The notes under the pieces: generated by a model | Told to the model about the DNA's origin: nothing | Database searches by the model: none | What the model saw: only the letters and a program-made list of their open reading frames with translations | NCBI GenBank assembly: GCA_015179045.1 | Contig: WHUZ01000029.1 | Coordinates: forward strand, 124,001-188,000 | Direction of reading: 5' to 3' | DNA: 64,000 bases | Source of the DNA: Kalaharituber pfeilii | Taxonomy: Eukaryota > Ascomycota > Pezizomycetes > Pezizales > Pezizaceae | Shown: positions 34,278-45,632 of the stretch, piece after piece | How the letters are laid out: each line of letters begins with the position of its first letter | Position numbering within the stretch: position 1 is the first letter of the stretch | Position numbers and translations under genes: made by a program

Positions 34278-35190
34278 TCAACCCGACGCCGTCGCCTTTC
34301 CCTCAGAGGCTCCCTTAGGCAGTTCGGACACTTCATCAGGCAAATCAGGTGTAGACTCCTACACCCAAGTCAGCCCTGTTCAAGATGAATGGCCTTTCAT
34401 AGCTTACCTCTAGAGCTCGAGGCTTGTATACTGGTCCATTGCCAGTCATGTTTATCTCCAGGTCAGACTTCGCAAGCATCAAGGCCTCTTGCCATGCATA
34501 ATACCTCTCTGTGAGTACGTGCTTGATTGCTCTCTGAGTCCGCGCAATCTAGGCACTCAATATCAGCAATACGAGGAAGACTGGAACATGGTGGGGTGCG
34601 TACTTCTCTCTCCCTTGATTTAGCTTCGAATGCACCAAATCCAGGGTCGAGTCTTTTCCGCTCTAATTGTTGAGTGAACATGATGTTTCGTTCCTTCACA
34701 CAAGTCCACCAGAGTTTGTGTAAATCCTCCCAGCTCTTTCTTCGTAGCTCTTCCACCGACCATGCTCGTCCTAAAACATCCATCCAGTTAGTCGGCGGCT
34801 AATATATGCTTTGAATTGAGCCCATCGTGCCCAAAACCATCTTGAATTCGTACCATGCTTGTGATCATCTTCTGGAGTCGGCAAGACCGTATCCTTAGCT
34901 TTGAAAAAACCATAGAGCCCATGATCAGGATCTATGTCAATTCGCGTATCTACCACATCAGCGGGCTGAGGAAGCGCAACCTTGGCTACCGATAAAGGCT
35001 GCTTTGGATATTTCCGGTGAATTGCTGATACTCCTCTGTTCTTGCTCCTATCTTGGGTTTTATGTGCAGCCAATGGTGCCGAATTGTGGAACCCGGCAGT
35101 TAAGAGGTAGCTTGATACTGAAGGACTGTAGATGCACCTTGCTGGTAGTAGCAATCGTGCGGCTGGATTCAGGCACTGAAGGGCCGACAT
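34278..35190 (-). CDS. MRPL4: mitochondrial large-subunit ribosomal protein uL29m (MRPL4 / L29 family)
   Basis: A structural protein of the mitochondrial 54S ribosomal subunit. Exons on the minus strand are 35190-34854, 34770-34604, 34548-34408 and 34358-34278, giving 241 residues with clean GT-AG introns and phases. The N-terminus (MSALQCLNPAARLLLPARCIY, then AGFHNSAPLA) is a typical cleavable mitochondrial presequence. The L29 core is GRAWSVEELRRKSWEDLHKL WWTCVKERN, followed by ERKRLDPGFGAFEAKSRERE and the long helix IARTQRAIKHVLTERYYAWQ. The C-terminal tail is short and acidic or low complexity. The order and spacing match fungal MRPL4 proteins, which are longer than bacterial L29. Confidence 0.92.
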
Positions 35191-36379
35191 TGTGACGGGA
35201 CTTGGTTGGTCGCAGAGCTGCCAACATGAAAACATAGTCATACGGAGTACCGACGAAAAGAAACTGAAGCCTTGGCGTGGTGGGGAATCACATGATTTCC
35301 AATCCGAGAGGAGGGTAACACCTGTAGTGGTCAAATACAAGCCGCAACTAAAGGAAACGCACTCACACTCTGATGAATCAAACTCAACAAATACGGAAAT
35401 TCTCATTAGCAATAGGACTCTGAAGTGAAAAGTACATGCTTTCAAATCATGTAAGTTCCATATGTCTATTTATTTGTTGAGACGTTTATGTATGTCTACA
35501 CTCCATGGAGGTTGATATATAGAGAAAATCTCCCGGGTACGAGTGCCTGCTTAAGCTTCATGACTAGTGCAGCTGTACTTTGCGAAGTTAAATCAGTTTC
35601 CCGGGTCAGTCTCCTGGGTGAAGCCACATCAAAACTAGCCATCAGCCACAATATCTCTAGAAGGCACTTGCATTCCCATATCAGGGAATGCATATTCTAC
35701 ATCATACTCTACAATTGGCAGCAAATGTGAGATTGAAATGGACTGAAGCTGGAGAGTTTGTATCGGGGCGATAGCTTAATAGAGCATCGGTGATTGGAAT
35801 TTTAGTCACAACTGTGACAAGCTATCCCTTAATTCGAACTGCAGGCCGGCAGAGAGAGAGGGAGGAATGAGAAAGCACAATACAACTGCAGAGGAGTTGC
35901 ACCAGCGACCATACTCGACCTATATGTAGATGTGCGGGGGCCGTGGTCGTTCAGCTGAGCTTAGATTGTAGTCACCTATTCTGACGAGTACTACCGTAGA
36001 GCTTCACTCCCACATTGGTGTGGACACCACTTAAGTTGCGCCCAAAAAAAACTGTGCGGCGTCGTCCTGGCCAGCTAGTCTGGTTGCACTACCCCTCATA
36101 TCCGGGACAACGTAACCCTCACGTACTTCGATTGATATGGGTGGAGCACGATAATTTGTCTAGCGCTGTCCCGCTTGGCAGTGGCCCTGCATTTACTTCA
36201 CACTCTAGCAAGAGAATCACGTGTCAATGGGATGTTCTCGGTACATGAACCTCCAACAGCTGAGCTGAATTTCGTTATACGCATCATCAGATATCACAGC
36301 GTGCTTATTTATGAACCACCGTCAGTTTATATATAAAATCACCGGCTGATTTTAGTCGTTAACATTAACGGAAAACATT
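35191..36379. other. intergenic spacer
   Basis: About 1.2 kb with the likely promoter of the uL29m gene at its left side. Open frames near 35488-35730 and 36015-36248 have no recognisable motif. The right end may be decayed LINE sequence, because the fragment starting at about 36380 has no visible beginning. Confidence 0.5.
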
Positions 36380-36699
36380 TTGCTCCCATACGTAGAGCAA
36401 AATTTGATAAGGAGTGGAGAATTTGTCCTGCAAGGGATTGCAATGATGTGAATGATGAAATTCATGTACTTTTATCATGTCCTGCATTCTCAGAGGAGCG
36501 AGGTGCCTTTCTTCAAGCATTGAATTTTGTGGGGGCGGTTAAACTGGTTATCCTGTATAATGTTAATGCTGTTAAAATGGAGGGAGTGAGAGTAGTTGCT
36601 ACCTTTGCCAAGCATATACAGCAAAGTGGACAAAAGGGTTACAAAGTTGGCAGAAGGAATGAGCTGTTTCTTCTTTTTATGTTACTCCTGCTAGTATAG
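36380..36699 (+). pseudogene. remnant of a LINE-type (non-LTR) retrotransposon reverse transcriptase C-terminus
   Basis: The frame reads RRAKFDKEWRICPARDC then EIHVLLSCPAFSEERGAFLQ. The Cys-Cys-His-Cys pattern (C-x4-C, then H-x4-C) with CPAFSEER is the familiar zinc-knuckle-like end of reverse transcriptases in eukaryotic non-LTR elements. No reverse transcriptase core, endonuclease or intact 5' part was found upstream, so this is a 5'-truncated or decayed copy. It ends at a stop at 36697-36699; a possible element tail with short A runs extends to about 36835. Confidence 0.6.
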
Positions 36700-38150
36700 C
36701 TTTTGTGTTGTTTGTTATTTATCTATAAGAATAGGATCTGGAGATGCGGACTATTTTACTTCTTGTATCTATAGCTGCGATAATACATTATGGCAGGGAT
36801 TCCCCCCAATAGCCTTTTCTATAAGAAAAAAATGGTTGTACACGGTAACATGCCAAGTACCTGCCTTTTAGGATGAGATCTGTTGTTGTAATAGGATATG
36901 CGTCGTATTAGGCGTCCTGAACGATGCAATTTGTCAAGATTATGGGTATTGAATAAGGGATCCGGACCTTTTTTCCTTTTTCCTGACTAGCAACAGAGTG
37001 TGTGGGATTTTGATTTTTGGCTGGAATTGACGAAGTTGTGTAATCTTCATGCCCAGGTTGTTGTCACGTGGTGGGTATTGAAACTATATGCAACATTCGG
37101 ATGAGGCGTAATCCCGCTGCACGCCCCAAGCACCATGGGAGGACAGAACTGTAATTAATCGCCCTGCATCAATGGGCATCTCCAACGGCGCGTAAGCGGC
37201 TCAGTTTCCAGCTTCGCATCCAACCACATTCCCCCGTTCTCGCTGCACCACTCCCCACACACGAGAACTTTACATGCTACTTTTTTCTCTGCCTTTAGCG
37301 ATACTGTTCTCGTCGCTGAATATCAAGGCTATCATACTTATTTAGACTGCTTGTTCTCATGGACAATTGACCGCTAATCTCGATGCCTGTCCCTGGTCAG
37401 CGCCGTGTTCCGTTAGACGCCAAGAGATAAGTACTGTATGATGTGTTTAGATTTTTCTATTACAGCGTGCTTAGGGAAGACGAAAAGACGCGGAAGGCAC
37501 TTGCTTTTAGCTCGTGCAGGAGAGCGTGATGAGACAGCGAGTGCCCTCGGCTGGCACTCTTGAGTATGTTTCCGTGTTGTCAATGGAGCCACATTTGAAT
37601 TCGAGAGATAACGTTGCTTGACGTATACCTCCAAACTACGCTTACTACCCAGCTATGATTTGTATACCATGGTTTTGATGTATACAGGATGCCCTTTGGC
37701 TTTGGAAATCAACGACAAAGTGCAACTGTGTACTGACAATTGCTTTGAAATTTTAGATAGAGGTAGCTGCAGCTCCTTGCGCTGCAGGTGTGGGAGTCTG
37801 CCGACAAAATAACGATATCAACTATGGGCGCAAGGCGTGGATGGCTGAAGCTGCATCTTCAGGCAATCTTGTGGCACTAGTATAGGTCCAGGCAAATAGC
37901 CGAGTACGGCGATATGAAAAGTGGTATTTGTTTATCTGATATCTGTGTAACAGGTTGTAGTGGTCTATCACTGGGGGGGCCGAGAATAGGGATACAGGGA
38001 TCTCTCATTGGTATCCCCTCAAAGTCTGTGATACTGATTTTATATTGAGCCGGTATCTGGATGATACAGCTTCAGAATAGCCAGCAAGTGCGCCAACACT
38101 ATTCTCCAATCTCACCTCATATACAATTTCCCCGAGGTCTCACAATCGCA
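36700..38150. other. intergenic spacer
   Basis: About 1.45 kb. The first 140 bases may be the 3' tail of the LINE remnant. No other gene or repeat was recognised. Confidence 0.5.
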
Positions 38151-40916
38151 ATGTCTGAACCGGATCAGATTGTCCCCATTGTTGGGCGCAGGCTTGCGTT
38201 TCAGGACCACCTCTGGAGATTCGTGATACGTAGGCTGGATACAGCACTGATTATTTTGCAGAGAGGGGTTGATTGGGGATTATGACTATGCTTTTCTCTT
38301 TCGTGTGAGGCGACCGATAACAACTACTTGCATCAGGTAGAGTGGTAGCTGACATGTATCTGCAGCCGAATTTGCCTTTTAATGAAGAAAAGCCGGAAAA
38401 TATCACCATTTTTTGCGTTGGATGACGGCATGCCAGTGCTCCTAGCTCTCCTACTGGGGTTTCAACAGTCAGTTCCCAAACAGACAGTTGTTGTGGATCT
38501 CATGTTGACATGCCCGATATAGCGCACTCGCCATGTTGGCTGGAGTAATGTCCCCACCACTCATTCTTTCTGGGACAGGAGGCGCCAATTTGCCTGCGGA
38601 CGTGCAGCAATATCTTGTCTCAACGTCGTTGATTGTATGTGGTTTTCTTTCGGCAATTCAGATTACGAGGTTCCATATTTGGAGGACGCCGTAAGTTAGA
38701 ATTGCGATGGACAGTATTCTTGAACTTTACCCTAACACCAACGAACAGGTATTGTATTGGTACCGGGCTAATTTCAGTTGTTGGAACTTCATTTCCCATC
38801 ATTCCTGTGGCCCAAGGTGCTTTGGCCCAGATGTACGGGAATGGCATGGTATGTTTCCAAACTTTTCATTAGCTGGCTGGAGAGTTCACTAAATAAAGGT
38901 ACAGTGACCCAAAGCCGAGGATGGCACATTGCTGCCATACCCGAATGGCTACGGTGCCCTAATTTGTCAGTATAAAATACCCTTAACGTATGTTCCTGGT
39001 ACTGACTGATTCAGGCACATCATGTTTATGCGCCTTGCTGGAAATCGGCTTGTCGTTTGTTCCGCCAAGGATCCTCAAAAAAGTGTTCCCACCACTCGTT
39101 ACTGGGCCCACCGTCATGTTCATTGGCGTCAAATTGATTGCCAGTGGGTTTAAGAATTGGGCCGGCGGAAATGGACCTTGCGCCAACAAACCGGAGAGTG
39201 GTATCTTCCCCTTATGCCCGAACATCAATGCTTCTCATCCACTTCCTTGGGGAGCTACAGAATTCATTGGTAGTTCTTTACTATAAACCATTATCCCTTG
39301 TGGGTCATGGCTAATACTATCTCGCAACAGGCCTTGGTTTCTCTGTTTTCGTGTCTATCATTCTTTGCGAGAGATTTGGTAGCCCTATCATGAAGTCATG
39401 CAGCGTTGTTCTCGGTCTCCTTGTTGGCTGTATCATATCTGCTGCAACTGGATACTTTGACCGCACCGATATTGACAAGGTAGATATGCTCCTCTTTCCG
39501 TGGTTTGAAATGATTATTGAGATAGGAACAGGCTCCTGCGGTTTCTTTCATCTGGGTACATACGTTCAAAATTAGCCTATATGGCCCCCTAGTACTTCCG
39601 TAAGTAGGCCACCTATGATACACTTATTGGCGATGTTTATATACTAAGTTGCTTCGTTGAGGCTTCTGGCCGTCTATATCATACTGACTTGCGAGGCTAT
39701 CGGTGATATCACCGCTACCTGTGATGGTGATTGACGCTCTCACGGCTACATAAAGTCCAATTGCTGAACCGTTTTAGTGTCCCGATTGGAGGTCGAAGGA
39801 AAGGCCTTCGATTCCAGGATCCAAGGTGGTGTCCTCGCGGATGGTCTGAATGGTCTGCTTGCAGGCCTTTGCACTAACATACTAATGTCTACTTTTGCTC
39901 AAAATAACGGTGTCATTGCCCTCACTCGCCGTGCGAATCGCAAGGTTCGCTTCGCAGCATTTTGATGCTAAGTTCAGGGTAACTTTTCTGACGGCCTATC
40001 AGGCTGGTCACGGTTGCTGCTTTTTCCTCATTGTGATGGCAAGTGCATAGCAATTGTCAATATTACTATTCTATTATACTGATTTTGCATAGGGTCTTCT
40101 CTAAATTTGCAGCAGCTCTCGTCGCTATTCCATCGGCAGTCCTTGGTGGCATGGCAACCTTCTTATTCTGTGTAAGTTACATCAGCCGCCTCCTGGAGAT
40201 GCAATAAACTTACTCATTAAACTCGACCAGTCGGTTGCCGTTTCTGGAATGCGTATCACTTTCACAATGCCATTTACACGACGAAGTAAGCGCCTCATTT
40301 CACCGGAATGCTACCCTAGACATTATGCTAACTAACCCATCAGATCGATTTATCCTCACTGTTGCCTTGGCTCTTGGGTACGTAGGAATACAATAAGGTT
40401 AACTCGGTCACACGGACGTCAGCTAACATATTCACGCGCAGTTACGGAGCTATCCTTGTCCCAAACTGGTTTGAGTAAGTTACCCTCTACAAGTTCCCGT
40501 CTCCTGAGCTAAGGCAACAAGCTAATTTCAATTTTCCTTTGCTTTTATAGCTACTTTTTCACCTACTCCGGTGACAATATCATAAGGCCCTCCGAGGTTT
40601 CCTTGAAGCCATTAGCCTTGTCATGGAAACCTGGTTTGCCATCACGCCTTGTACGTGCCCTCGCCACCCCCACCTTCATCCCCCGTGAAATTCCCTCATG
40701 ACATTTTTCTCGTCTTATTGTGGACAAACTACATTGGTAGTGATATAATTTATTTTTATATGCAGTGTTGCAATCATCCTCAACCTGTTCCTAGTCGAAG
40801 AAATTGAGACGGCGGAGGACCTAGTAAGTACCCCGGAGATACCCGCATCTTTGGCCGACGTCGCCGCCAACGGAAAATCCTCGGAGAAACTCGAGAAAGT
40901 GCCGGCGAAGGCGTGA
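38151..40916 (+). pseudogene. UapA-like purine (urate/xanthine) permease, NCS2 family, degenerate
   Basis: Fragments in order match the nucleobase-cation symporter-2 family, which imports urate and xanthine across the plasma membrane. They are GLIGDYDYAFLFR (38262-38304), the GFQ-HALAMLAGVMSPPLI segment (38366-38467 and 38523-38690), TGLISVVGTSFPII (38749-38848), ALLEIGLSFVPPRIL and VTGPTVMFIGVKLI (39015-39269), 39331-39479, 39532-39600, 39663-39726 and the substrate motif QNNGVIALTRRANRK (39778-39944). Further fragments follow at 40003-40038 and 40093-40171 and continue to an acidic tail ending at 40916. Lesions: frame shift at the 38229/38262 junction; T6 run at 38409-38414, one T too many; in-frame TGA at 38905-38907 where Cys is expected; lost splice donor at about 40038-40041; frame shift at 40575-40590; phase mismatch at the 40651 donor. 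Splice signals are otherwise well kept, so decay is recent or partly sequence error. Confidence 0.8.
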
Positions 40917-41499
40917 GAAAAAAGAACGTTCTGGCGCTTCTCCTATTTGGGCTAATGTAATGCTGGTTTTTTCTTTCTTTTTTCCATCTCATAGTATTTT
41001 GTTAACAAATTTCTCTTTATACGACCATGGCTACAACATGTGGGTTGCTACACTCCTATGATACGATAGGAGATGGCACTCAGTTAGTGAGCCCTTTTTT
41101 GGGAGGGGGAGGGGAATCTTTGATACAGATTGGTTTTATTTTATATAGATACATATATTGTTATGTGTCATTTGTGTCTTCTATTCATTGTTTTTTATGT
41201 TTCTCGTTATTTTTGCGTGCGAAACACGAAACATGAACTGGTGTTGACATTGCAAGTACTTAATATTCCAAATGGCCTTTCAAACTACAAATCAATATCA
41301 TGTGTTTACAAGAATTGCTTTTTAATTTAATCTCAGGGTGCTCATTCCGTCTCCTTTACGTTCTTTTGCTCCTGATGAAATCCAAATGGGTTTGATTACT
41401 CGTTTCAGCTTTCACTTTTTGAATTGGATTAGATTCAATTTGCCATTTGGTGCAGCGACAGGTAGGATAGGTGGTATTTACAGGTTGAATCCAAGTATT

Positions 41500-41588
41500 T
41501 TATGTTATTTTTTTTTTTTTTTTTTTTTATTATTATTATTATTATTTATTTTTATTTTTTTATTTTTTTATTTTTTTTTTTTTTTTTG
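41500..41588. repeat. T-rich microsatellite with ATT units
   Basis: Long T runs interrupted by about five ATT units and other single A positions, downstream of the permease relic. Confidence 0.85.
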
Positions 41589-43737
41589 TTTCTTTGCATG
41601 CAAGGTATGGAGCCTGGATCTTGGCTAGACCTGAATAGTTGGAGTGCATAGTTAGAGGGGGAAACCCTGTAGATATATAATATTTGTTGGTGATTTCTGA
41701 TCATTGTTCGGAATAATCGAATGTTCGATTATCCATGCATTCAATTTGGGGGGAATGTTATTTTTAAATCATGGACTTGAGTTTTGGCAAAAACAACAAA
41801 AGTAGAAAGCAAAATAGAAAAAACAAACAATAATCGTCAAAAACGAAAAAAAAAAAAATCAAATGGAAAGCTGCCACAACATAATGAAAATATGGTGATT
41901 CCTTAATTTGTTTAAGGCTAGCCCTGACTTACCTGCCTATCCTTCTAGTTCTGGTTATATTCCCCGGGACCGTAAGGCGAAGCCGGAGCCCCATGGGTAG
42001 GCTTATGAATGATGATCCAACCGGTCTCGAACCGATGTGAACTCCAACACTCAACAAATTACTTACGCTTAGATGGAATAGGCGGGCCAGCGCAGGAAAA
42101 AAAGGCAACCGAGTACATAAGTTGGAGTTGCTCTGTTCTCGTACCCAGTAGTTGCTCTGGAAAGAACATATGCATATTTTCTAATACCTATGGTCTTGGC
42201 ACCGTTTCCAAGTGTAAAATAGCCTAGCTTCCCCTCATCTTCTAAGTAATCCTTTTTTTTTACTTTTTATTCATGACCCATCCAGTTGTCCAGGCTAATA
42301 TGAAAAAGAAAAGCAATTATCCTCACCCCTTTCATACGCACAAGTAGAGCTCAAGCGCCCCCAAGCATCATTCTCCCGAGTTTCAAGTCCGAACCCAAAT
42401 CTACAAAAAAAAAGGACAAGAAGAGTTGTAAATCTAGCGAGGAGCTCAAGCACCTCCAGGGTATAACATTGTGCTTTTTAACTTTTTTTTTTTTTTTTTG
42501 TTTTGTTTTGTAAATTTAATATAAAAAAAAGGGGAGGCCCCTTTGTCAAGCTTTCTGCAAAGCGGAGAGCAGAGCTAGACATAACCCGAGCTCGGAGCTT
42601 AGTTAGCTGGGAAGGCGTGTGTGGGGTGGCACTTGGAGGGAGAGATGACCGATGATCTTCGGGGATTGTTGCGGTGCCCTGCTTGATACATCTGATGCAC
42701 GGGCAATTGCCTTGCCGTCTGGTTACGAGACTACCTTTGCCGTTACTAGTACCGCTGTCGTTGTTCAACCTAACCAAGCGCTGTTTACAAGTATCCAGAT
42801 TACTGCGGTTTGGTCCTACCGCACATTTGTTTCGGCTCAACGGGGAAGGGTAGATCTGGTGGGAAGGGAAAAACTAGGACTATTGTGTAAGTAGTCCGAA
42901 CATCACAATACTGCAACATGATATAAAGTTCGCAAGAGTGAAAAAGTGCACTTTCAAGTTTCCTGAGACTGATGATATCAGTGAATGTGAACAAATAATA
43001 ACGCGTGCTCTATATCTCCAACTGGACTCTTCCCATCTGTGCAAGTCAAGGCGGTAAAAAGGATTTTTGCTTTGATTTCGATTGTCTCTGTGTTTACCGA
43101 TTAATTGGTCGATCCATAGATAGCCTAACTTCGAAGTCATTCTATCCTTTGGCGAATCTCCAAACTTGTTGATCATGAATGTGCAATGCAGTAAGGCTGA
43201 TCTGGTCGTCCAGATTAATTGAGATCAATTTATTGGATGTTGGCCAGATGAGGTGATTTCAATGTGGTGCGATATAATATCTACCTCTGTATACCCCGAG
43301 ATTGGGATATGTATGTCGGCAAAAAGAAAGTCATGGAATTGAGGATTCACGCTAAGTGAAAAGTAGAGTACGCACTCTCTACTCTTCTCCACTAATATTG
43401 CCTTATAGCTGTGATTGGTCTCAATCAATATATTGCAGCAGAACATGGGGGACTGTCTTGCCATTTAATACGTGACTTCTATTTCCCCGTAAAGTGTTTT
43501 TCCCATTTTCCCACATCAAATTAATTAGATATCGGGCCGCACGTGGGGGTATTGGGCCAACATCAGCATGTAGTCTGGCAGCAGTTGACATTGTCAATTA
43601 AACAAGTATCAATCCGGTTTAGGTTGCGCAGGGCAATGCCAAGAAAGGGTCACGATTGGACTCAAAGTAGAATTGTTTGGGCGAGGAAAAGTCTGATGCA
43701 TTGGTACGGTAGAATAAATTTGGCACTATGATATTCA

Positions 43738-43753
43738 CAGCCGAGCTCGGCTG
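43738..43753. other. perfect 16-base palindrome
   Basis: CAGCCGAGCTCGGCTG reads identically on both strands. It could be a protein-binding site or chance; no gene is adjacent. Confidence 0.6.
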
Positions 43754-44264
43754 AGTATGATATGGCGATTGGATGCTAAGCACTAGGGAAAATGATATGG
43801 GGATCTTCAAAGCTGAATTTCTATCTATGGTACCGGCGATGATCATCGCAGTACAACGCATGTGGGTAACTGGTAGGTAATTCAAATGAAGTGACGCCTG
43901 AAGGTACGGTAAGAGAGCTTAAGCCCAATCCGAGGCTCATTTGGGCTATCATTTGCGAGAATCAAATTGGTAGCAAACTTGAACAACAGAAGGAAATGAA
44001 GTGAAACAAGGATACTTCACAAGCACGTGAAAAATGTTGCAGTTGTCCGCTTCTCATGCCTCTCTCCACGAATCACTTACCTGCGATGGCTATGCGAGGG
44101 CGATCAAACCCACAGCCAAAACTGCGAACTTTTTGTTACGTCGGCCGAAACCCGACTGTATGCCACAAATGACAGTGCCGTCCAACCCAGCGTTCTGCGG
44201 AGCGCTGCGCTGCGCATGACGTACAACTGTTCTCTGGGGGTATGAGGCTGACGTGAACGTGAGT

Positions 44265-44335
44265 GTGAATGTGAATGTGAATGTGAATGTGAATGTGAAT
44301 GTGAATGTGAATGTGAATGTGAATGTGAATGTGAA
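44265..44335. repeat. (GTGAAT)n hexanucleotide array
   Basis: Eleven perfect GTGAAT units followed by a partial unit, preceded by two diverged units (GTGAAC, GTGAGT). It lies in non-coding sequence. A GGCTCG-type triplet array follows at about 44380-44400. Confidence 0.92.
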
Positions 44336-45588
44336 AACGAGCGAAAGAATGGAGCTCTAGCGCGGAATCGGTGGGGCTCGGACTCGGGCTCGGGCTCGGG
44401 TAGGATCGGTTGCTTCAGCGTCATCCACCCATGGAGACCAGGAACGTGGCTGGCGGTGGGGGTGATTCAGTTGCCATCAGATGCCAGCTGGCCGGGGATT
44501 ATCGAGTTGCGGGCGCTGGTCGGGGCGAGCTTTGGGTGAGCGTGGAGTATACATATTTGGGGACGAGGCGGAACGAGGACGCCTTCAGTGCGCGGCGCCG
44601 CCTGCCCAACGCAGCAGGCGTACACAGGCCCTCCCGAATGTGCACGTTGTGCGTGTACACGACGAGGGGGTAGTGCAACAATACGGTGCAAGCAGGCTCA
44701 AGTAGAGTATCATACGCTGCGCCCCGCCCCCGCAATGCTGCCCACGAATGGCCCACAGCCCACGCCGCCCCCAGCCCGCCTCACACCCCACACGCCGGCC
44801 GGGTGCGTGATACTCCCCAGGCCACCCTGCGCGCCTCAACAGGTGCATGTCCTCGCCACGTCCAGACCTTTCGCTTTCTCACCTTGGTGTGGGCCTCCTT
44901 CTGGCAGCCTGGCTGGCCATGTGGTTCGGTGCTATTTGCCCAACCGTGGCTCCTCATCTCGGAACCTCCTCTGCTGGCCGATGAATAATTCTGTCCCCAG
45001 GTATCGAGATGTGTATTCACTGTGTTGGATGTACTGTATGCAACTGCTGAGAGGCCCCAACGCCATTGGCTGCCCGCCACACATAGAGATGGATTTGTAA
45101 CGCTGGCGTATGTACCTTGGTATGTAGCAGGATGCAGGGGAAAAGGAAAAAGAAAAAAAAAAGGTGGAGGTTACAGTATTGCGATGTCCAGGTCGATTCA
45201 ACGATTCCCATCGCCAACTCGTGAGAAGTGGCACTGCATTATGTGCATTTACCTGCATTTACATGCAGCACCTGCATAACCCCCCGCCCTCTATCTTCGC
45301 ATTGGTGTTTCCTCTTTCTTTCTGCCTGCTTGTCTGTCCGTGCATGCATATAGACAGGACAAAAACCTGTAATGTGCAGAGGGTTTGTTGAGTCTAATTT
45401 TGCATACGCATGCTCAATTAGAGCAGCAAGCTCCGACATGTGAAAGTTTAGATTACCATGCCATAAGCTATCAGCAATTCAGGGACCCATTGCGACGTTG
45501 CTACGGATTTTGCCCAATTGGAAAGAACCCCATCGCGGGTTTCCATGCCAGACTAGGTTCCACCCTACCTTCAGCGTCTCGTGAAGCT

Positions 45589-45632
45589 TAATGTACTTCA
45601 ATATGTTTTATTATATGAGTTGAAGTACATTA
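45589..45632. other. 13-base perfect inverted repeat (potential hairpin)
   Basis: TAATGTACTTCAA at 45589-45601 is repeated as its exact reverse complement at 45620-45632 with an 18-base loop. No gene is adjacent. It may be a hairpin or the core of a small inverted-repeat element. Confidence 0.6.

Noticed and set aside
42010..42090. Possible tRNA on the minus strand (GGTTCGAGACC T-loop-like sequence)
   Set aside because: The bases after the putative T arm cannot pair with any 5' acceptor strand at the right distance, and no anticodon arm was found.
42478..42894. Open frames on both strands around 42.7 kb
   Set aside because: The plus-strand text looks weakly protein-like but has no motif, no splice partner and no clear extension.
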